Assembly (NCBI GenBank): GCA_005879655.1
Contig: VBJK01000448.1
Location: 1 to 8,226 of the forward strand
Reading direction: 5' to 3'
DNA length: 8,226 nucleotides
DNA from: Chloroflexota bacterium
GTDB lineage: Bacteria > Chloroflexota > Ktedonobacteria > Ktedonobacterales > Ktedonobacteraceae
The notes under the pieces: model-generated
Databases searched by the model: none
Seen by the model: the letters and a program-made list of their open reading frames with translations, nothing else
Told to the model about the DNA's origin: nothing
Shown here: positions 7,701 through 8,226 of the stretch, in pieces
Position numbering within the stretch: the stretch's first letter is position 1
How the letters are laid out: the number at the start of each line of letters is the position of its first letter
Program-made: the position numbers and the translations under genes

Positions 7701-7800
7701 AATAGAGGTGATGGAAACAGAGACAGGTATGAGGACGCCATGGGCAAGTGGAACGGATCAAACAGCAATTGCTGCGCCAATCCCCAGATTTCCTCGGTAA
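1462..7800 (+). CDS. trans-AT polyketide synthase, 2112 codons: DH-KR-ACP-KS-KR, frame-broken at both ends
   Basis: This megasynthase segment elongates and processes an ACP-tethered chain in the cytoplasm. Domains by residue: linker end LPTYPFARERYW 7-18; DH about 43-343; KR1 with structural half about 354-543 and catalytic half 544-790; ACP1 820-900 (Ser858); spacer with palindromic element 923-956; KS2 975-1433 (Cys1150, His1285, His1345); flanking linker to Trp1626; KR2 about 1668-2092 (Lys1988, Ser2012, Tyr2025, Asn2029). There is no AT in either module, hence trans-AT. The ATG at 1462 is only the first one after a frame break; by homology the true chain continues from the KS in frame 3. 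At the 3' end, after GMRT, the last ~20 codons are out of frame, and the KR tail and ACP continue in frame 2. All checked catalytic residues are present. It could be a degraded gene, a split synthase or an assembly artefact. Confidence 0.85.
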   Translation: MTRRISLPTYPFARERYWLPTISLSGRMGEHLHALIAGHATLHPLVQHNTSTLWEQRFSSTFYGDEFFLADHQVLGQHIMPAVAYLEMARAAVQEALGDTATRERLSMDLTDIVWAHPLVVEEQPVTVHITLSPQDTTTIAFIISADAPGEEENAELVYSQGRVVLHAPRSSIPNVDLAAVQARCQHATLSGPECYQRIRSLSINYGPAFQGIEQVMVGEEEVLARFRLPKMVSQTHVENGYSKSASKSLPAYMLHPSLLDATLQACIGLQVVPVVGQEAQSSAPVVPFALSALEIVGTLPAQGWAWVRRRPDGTASKVFDIEMCDDEGKVAVRLRGLSTRVLIGEEETQTRLLIPCWKEETIPILPHSEEVDTPIESLVLLYELPDSLTSYIQSQIASEGHGQGLKVHKWHCKQFRREQCFQNAVIQLIQELQHLVQSRPEGQLLVQVVIGSTEEPSFLEALTGVLQTAQQEYPQLRAQLIEIQGKPEEETLLALLRENQHRPYKPYIRYQDGKRWVREWQVVHTGEEGYASDDGDIVQREYVPWKEGGCYLITGGAGGLARLFVQEIASYVETATVILVGRSVLSQELHAHLGRVGRAGLHIDYQQVDVGDGPAVHALIQKVLAQHGHLDGIIHAAGVLRDSLLLNKTPEDVHEVLVPKVIGVELLDEASDALSLDFFILCSSLSAVVGNVGQADYAAANAYLNAFAHQRQAHVLAGKRQGQTLSINWPLWETGGMQIETETRQLMQKRMGIEAMGTQVGMRTLYQALACGQAQVIVLHGQVERIKQRLLHQSAASPMQAIQKVTEEEQQTAAPIGQEVLRERAYTYFKKQLAAVIKLPVQQIDVKAPLEDYGFDSVLALRWISALEDAFGPLSKTLLFEHPTVHSVTEYFLRSYPEQLQGVLRIENDGQYRSNTEKMPPKRVGTGLTPVRVSPKEDDARRVWRTGVNPVPTRFSSTGTDRHARQDKEAQAGDIAIIGVAGRYPGARDLDAFWENLCTGRDCITEIPPERWDYRLYFSSDKNKPGTTYSKWGGFLDGVDEFDPLFFNISPQEAERMDPQERLFLECVYATLEDAGYTRETLSRYQGKGLTGNVGVFVGVMYEEYQLFGAEAQIQGQPTTLAGSPSSIANRVSYFCNFHGPSIAVDTMCSSSLTAIYLACQSIKQGTCGLAIAGGVNVSIHPNKYLGLSQGKFVSSQGTCRSFGLGADGYVPAEGVGAVLLKPLLQAEADGDHIYGVIKASAINHGGKTNGYTVPNPQAQAEVIEQALKDARIDPRTITYIEAHGTGTVLGDPIEIAGLTRAFEQRMQDNAGEKMGGELASPPSSPTSLSGWCAIGSVKSNIGHAESAAGIAGITKVLLQMRYGHLVPSLHAEMLNPHIDFSATPFVVQRELSAWKRPQALVAGEEEEVPRRAGISAFGAGGSNAHVILEEYVERHQRSHQTGLNGELKTNPLLIVLSARTEGQLHKRAQQLLVWCSLWACPIDTKEPVEQAQDWHKAQSLHNLAYTLQVGREALEERLAFQVSSLTELKERLRRYIEGCTEGGDWYRGRVKQNDPIGAFAADEDGQKTVAAWISKGKYEKLLEWWVKGLAVNWKLLYTVEAGGASILPRRIALPTYPFARERYWFPTMARNATMSGASSQASPWDRVSSYTIQHPLPDSFDLPRTLLLTPGWKEETISRQSLAEEALPSTDNHLLVLLCDLPGIEASRLQAKLPQGGRCRSLQSLQPRREQRFQDMIAQMIRELQDLRQSRPVGLVLIQVVVAHRAEPSLLEALVGVLKVAQQEYPKLQGQLIEVDGEPKEGELLTWLRENQFLLPHEFHIRYQDGQRWVREWRELDHAPVGAHPIDVKFAPLREHVPWKNGGCYLITGGAGGLARLFVEEIVRHVQEATIVLVGRSAQSEELRTYLKQVGRAGISIDYQQVDVGVVPCADPVTQGTDGSAVHALIQRVMQKPGRLNGIIHAAGVLHDSLLLNKTPEEVRAVLAPKVMGVEHLDEASRDIPLDFFLLCSSLSAVAGNVGQADYAGANAYLDAFAYARQTLVLAGERQGATLSINWPLWKEGGMQIEAEARQMIQERLGIEVMETETGMRTPWASGTDQTAIAAPIPRFPR
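1588..2490 (+). other. Dehydratase domain (DH), module 1
   Basis: The double-hotdog dehydratase removes water from a beta-hydroxyacyl chain to give an alpha,beta-alkene. Visible motifs are HPLVQ at the start, HxxxGxxxxP as H-Q-V-L-G-Q-H-I-M-P (residues 72-81 of the 1462 frame; catalytic His codon at 1675), YGPAFQGI (206-213), and HPSLLDATLQ with catalytic Asp261 (codon at 2242) and Gln265. All are canonical, so the domain is predicted active. The sister module has no DH: only about 40 residues separate its YWFPTM from the KR start. The DH was therefore gained or lost cleanly as a unit between the duplicates. Confidence 0.9.
2521..3846 (+). other. Ketoreductase domain KR1 (structural plus catalytic halves), predicted B-type
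   Basis: The domain reduces the beta-keto group with NADPH. The structural half runs from CWKEET to about 3090. The catalytic Rossmann half starts at VPWKEGG with TGGAGGL (Thr555). Using the spacing known for the DEBS KR1 tetrad, I find Lys661 (codon 3442), Ser685 (3514), Tyr698 (3553) and Asn702 (3565), all present. HAAGVLRDSLL places Asp643 18 residues before the Lys, at the conserved Asp of the LDD motif, which points to B-type reduction to a D-hydroxyl. Together with the DH this predicts an E-alkene. The tail GQVERIKQRLL is the sequence partly lost in the sister copy. Confidence 0.88.
3919..4161 (+). other. Acyl carrier protein ACP1
   Basis: This is a four-helix carrier domain whose Ser is modified with 4'-phosphopantetheine. 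The motif LEDYGFDSVLALRW places the modified Ser at residue 858 (codon 4033). The following stretch, LEDAFGPLSKTLLFEHPTV, resembles the FGxLxKTLxFE pattern common in ACPs of reducing trans-AT modules. Trp864 lies six residues after the Ser, the position of the Trp described for ACPs that recruit beta-branching enzymes. Branching needs a beta-keto group, so in a KR-DH module that reading is doubtful. Confidence 0.9.
4228..4328. repeat. 101-bp element with perfect 33-bp inverted repeats in the ACP1-KS2 linker
   Basis: Bases 4228-4260 and 4296-4328 are exact reverse complements over 33 bases, with a 35-base spacer (4261-4295). Each arm is itself a hairpin: in the left arm GGACAGGG (4238-4245) and CCCTGTCC (4251-4258) enclose TTGAC. 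The ends read AAACGTGTAGGG and CCCTACACGTTT. The whole is stop-free in frame 1 and encodes an Arg- and Pro-rich stretch (RVGTGLTPVR on the left arm, RTGVNPVPTR on the right) between ACP1 and KS2. I see no target-site duplication and no transposase. The structure is that of a MITE-like or REP-like palindromic repeat, and as RNA or single-stranded DNA it would fold strongly. Confidence 0.95.
4384..5760 (+). other. Ketosynthase domain KS2 (complete)
   Basis: The domain starts at DIAIIGVAGRYPG and ends at NAHVILEEY, the normal length plus an extra loop. Catalytic residues are Cys1150 in VDTMCSSSL (codon 4909), His1285 in EAHGTGT (5314) and His1345 in KSNIGHAE (5494), so it is predicted to condense. 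Early motifs such as PQEAERMDPQERLFLE are typical of trans-AT KS domains. The two His are 60 residues apart because of a Gly/Ser/Pro-rich loop (MGGELASPPSSPTSLSGW), which KS1 shares. Following a KR-DH module, it should accept an alpha,beta-unsaturated chain; that is inferred from domain order only. Confidence 0.93.
5405..5448. repeat. Imperfect inverted repeat in the extended KS2 loop
   Basis: GGGGAG (5413-5418) and CTCCCC (5426-5431) form a hairpin with a 7-base loop. An imperfect outer stem pairs AGATG (5405-5409) with CATCT (5444-5448). The segment encodes the additional loop between the two catalytic His. KS1 has the loop but a more degraded palindrome, so the insertion probably predates the module duplication. 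Confidence 0.55.
5818..6339 (+). other. KS2 flanking subdomain and linker, intact sister of the broken KS1 linker
   Basis: This runs from PLLIVLSARTEGQL to LPTYPFARERYW (6304-6339), the conserved end of the post-KS linker in PKSs. It contains LAYTLQVGREALEERL and EKLLEWWVKGLAVNWKLLY. The latter, together with the residues up to the RRI before LPTYPF, is missing from the KS1 copy and defines frame break 1. No AT domain follows. After about 40 low-complexity residues the KR begins. Confidence 0.85.
5899..5942. repeat. 8-bp inverted repeat insertion in the KS2 flanking linker
   Basis: TGGGCTTG (5899-5906) and CAAGCCCA (5935-5942) are inverse copies separated by 28 bases. The spacer begins with CCCCATAGAT, a decamer also found at 6999-7008, and its first eight bases occur at 1019-1026. 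It lies between QQLLVW and HNLAYTLQVG, the same linker slot that holds the much larger repeat-rich insertion after KS1. Confidence 0.7.
6984..7031. repeat. 14-bp inverted repeat (GTAGGGGCG type) upstream of the KR2 catalytic half
   Basis: TCCCGTAGGGGCGC (6984-6997) and GCGCCCCTACGGGA (7018-7031) are perfect inverse copies around a 20-base loop containing CCCCATAGAT (6999-7008). The element is translated in frame as HAPVGAHPIDVKFAPLREH. The matching stretch of module 1 has unrelated residues and no palindrome. GTAGGGGCG...CGCCCCTAC repeats are, to my knowledge, common dispersed palindromes in cyanobacterial and Chloroflexota genomes. Confidence 0.93.
7241..7278. repeat. In-frame insertion with overlapping hairpins inside the KR2 fold
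   Basis: Against KR1 (QQVDVG-DGPAVHA), KR2 has 12 extra codons (V-V-P-C-A-D-P-V-T-Q-G-T, 7243-7278) before DGSAVHA. The DNA contains GTGCCTTG (7246-7253) with its inverse CAAGGCAC (7270-7277), and GGGTCG (7241-7246) with CGACCC (7257-7262). GGGTC recurs at 7282-7286, so alternative stems compete. The insertion is exactly 36 bases and keeps the frame. Confidence 0.85.
7730..7745 (+). other. Frame break 2: coding homology jumps from frame 1 to frame 2
   Basis: Frame 1 matches KR1 up to GMRT (about 7736), then runs out of homology to the TAA at 7798. Frame 2 opens after a TGA at 7730-7732 and resumes homology at GQVERIKQQLLRQ (7742). In the sister copy 46 bases (3756-3801) lie between AGGAC and CATGG. 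Here only 2 do (7737-7738), a net loss of 44 bases, equal to +1 in frame. Confidence 0.82.
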
Positions 7801-8226
7801 CAGCAGGCCAACCCCGCCTGTTGAGAGCGTTATGGGTCCTGGTCGAGAGAGTGAACAGGAGCCAGCGGGCAGGGGCAAACCACTGTCCCTTGTCTCTATG
7901 GATAAGTTGCGCGAGGCGCTTTCGCGCATGGTTTGCGACTTGCTCAAAGTGCAGATGGAGGAGATCGATGTCGAAATGGAACTCTCAGAATACGGTTTCG
8001 ATTCGATCACCCTCAAGCTGTTTGCCAATCGCCTCAATCAGAGCTATCAGCTCGATCTGACTCCTGCACACTTTTATGAGTATTCGACCATCGAGCGTCT
8101 TGCCCTCTATCTCCAGAGAACCTCTGCGGCCATCCTCACCTCTCATTTTGTGGCCACATTTACAGTAACTCCAGAGGTACCCCAAAAGGACCAGCGCCAA
8201 GGCAGGGGGCCAGTTGCAGCACCCAC
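7733..8226 (+). CDS. Polyketide synthase fragment: KR tail plus ACP2, 3' partial
   Basis: Frame 2 is open from just after a TGA at 7730-7732 to the right edge without a stop. It starts with the end of the KR2 tail (GQVERIKQQLLRQ from 7742), passes a Pro/Gly/Glu-rich spacer, and encodes an ACP with modified Ser codon 8003. A Gln/Pro-rich linker follows and presumably leads to another module. By homology it is the continuation of the synthase at 1462-7800. If expressed on its own, possible starts are GTG 7748, ATG 7832 or ATG 7898. None has an obvious ribosome binding site, so I read it as the downstream part of a broken gene. The frame-3 ORF at 7740-8060 is a shadow of this one. Confidence 0.82.
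7898..8120 (+). other. Acyl carrier protein ACP2
   Basis: The sequence runs from MDKLREALSRMVCDLLKV through ELSEYGFDSITL (Ser codon 8003-8005) to PAHFYEYSTIERLALYLQ. The DSITLKLFANRLN and LTPAHFYEYSTI patterns are typical of trans-AT PKS carrier domains. They differ clearly from ACP1, which has FGPLSKTLLFE, so this ACP was not part of the KR duplication. It has no Trp six residues after the Ser. Confidence 0.88.

Larger units (their letters stand above)
6463..7736 (+). other. Ketoreductase domain KR2, predicted B-type, C-terminal tail interrupted
   Basis: This domain belongs to the KS-KR-ACP module and would leave a beta-hydroxyl. The structural half begins at LLLTPGWKEE and the catalytic half at VPWKNGG, with TGGAGGL (Thr1870). 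The tetrad is complete: Lys1988 (codon 7423), Ser2012 (7495), Tyr2025 (7534) and Asn2029 (7546). Asp1970 in HAAGVLHDSLL holds the B-type position. Compared with KR1, 12 residues are inserted after QQVDVG, within the Rossmann fold just after the DV motif near the cofactor adenine. The C-terminal tail LYQALACGQAQVIVLH is missing, and the frame shifts there. Confidence 0.87.
2521..7790 (+). repeat. Module duplication: KR domains, copy A 2521-3846 and copy B about 6463-7790
   Basis: Both halves of the KR are duplicated in the same orientation. Shared landmarks are WKEET at 2533 and 6481, RYQDG-RWVREW before each catalytic half, GGCYLITGGAGGLARLF at 3106 and 7051, and SINWPLW near the end. Copy B carries two insertions absent from copy A (about 6984-7031 and 7243-7278) and lacks about 44 bases near 7737. 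Similarity ends after the QVERIKQ tail: the two ACPs downstream are of different subtypes. The downstream duplication boundary therefore lies between KR and ACP. Confidence 0.85.

Noticed and set aside
7492..8037. Minus-strand open frame of 181 codons, the longest antisense frame
   Set aside because: It overlaps the KR2 catalytic motifs and ACP2 on the other strand. Its own translation is Ser/Leu/Arg-rich without motifs, so it is a shadow frame.
7740..8060. Plus-strand frame-3 ORF of 106 codons starting MGKWNGSNS
   Set aside because: The ACP and KR-tail homology here is in frame 2. This frame gives Cys/Arg/Ser-rich nonsense and is a by-product of the frame break.

Overview
The window lies wholly inside a modular type I polyketide synthase (PKS) on the + strand, and no part of it looks non-coding. 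Neither module has an acyltransferase (AT) domain: each ketosynthase (KS) runs through its flanking linker, ending in LPTYPFARERYW, straight into a dehydratase (DH) or ketoreductase (KR). This is the trans-AT architecture, in which malonyl units are loaded by a separate AT protein that is not in this window. By homology the domain order is: KS (C-terminal part only, cut by the left edge) - linker - DH - KR - acyl carrier protein (ACP) - KS - linker - KR - ACP - linker running off the right edge.

The homology does not stay in one reading frame. It runs in frame 3 (3 to about 1465), frame 1 (about 1466 to 7736) and frame 2 (about 7737 to 8226). The two modules are close duplicates, so the sister copy shows what is missing at each jump. 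At the first jump the copy is about 86 bases shorter than the second copy. At the second it is about 44 bases shorter than the first. Both losses shift the frame by +1. As given, the synthase is three broken open frames: 3-1757, 1462-7800 and 7733 to the right edge. Every catalytic motif I could check is intact, so either the decay is recent or the assembly has dropped short segments of a repetitive gene.

If translated as one protein, the first complete module (KS-DH-KR-ACP) would extend, reduce and dehydrate to an alpha,beta-alkene. The second (KS-KR-ACP) would leave a beta-hydroxyl. Both KRs carry the Asp associated with B-type stereochemistry.

The most unusual feature is a set of palindromic elements inside the coding sequence. 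They include a perfect 33-bp inverted repeat in the ACP-KS linker (4228-4328), a 14-bp inverted repeat before KR2 (6984-7031), and a 36-bp in-frame insertion with overlapping hairpins inside the KR2 Rossmann fold (7241-7278). Two more insertions occupy the same KS-flanking linker slot in the two modules (957-1223 and 5890-5964). Three of these share the octamer CCCCATAG. Most are absent from the equivalent position of the sister module, so they probably arrived after the duplication. They are translated as linker or loop residues, much as Rickettsia palindromic elements are.

Organism: GC content looks slightly above 50 % by eye. A repetitive trans-AT PKS with GTAGGG...CCCTAC palindromes suggests a large-genome environmental bacterium, perhaps a Chloroflexota such as Ktedonobacteria, or a cyanobacterium. 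This is inference from style, not proof. I see no promoter, ribosome binding site of note, terminator, RNA gene, CRISPR array or transposase gene.
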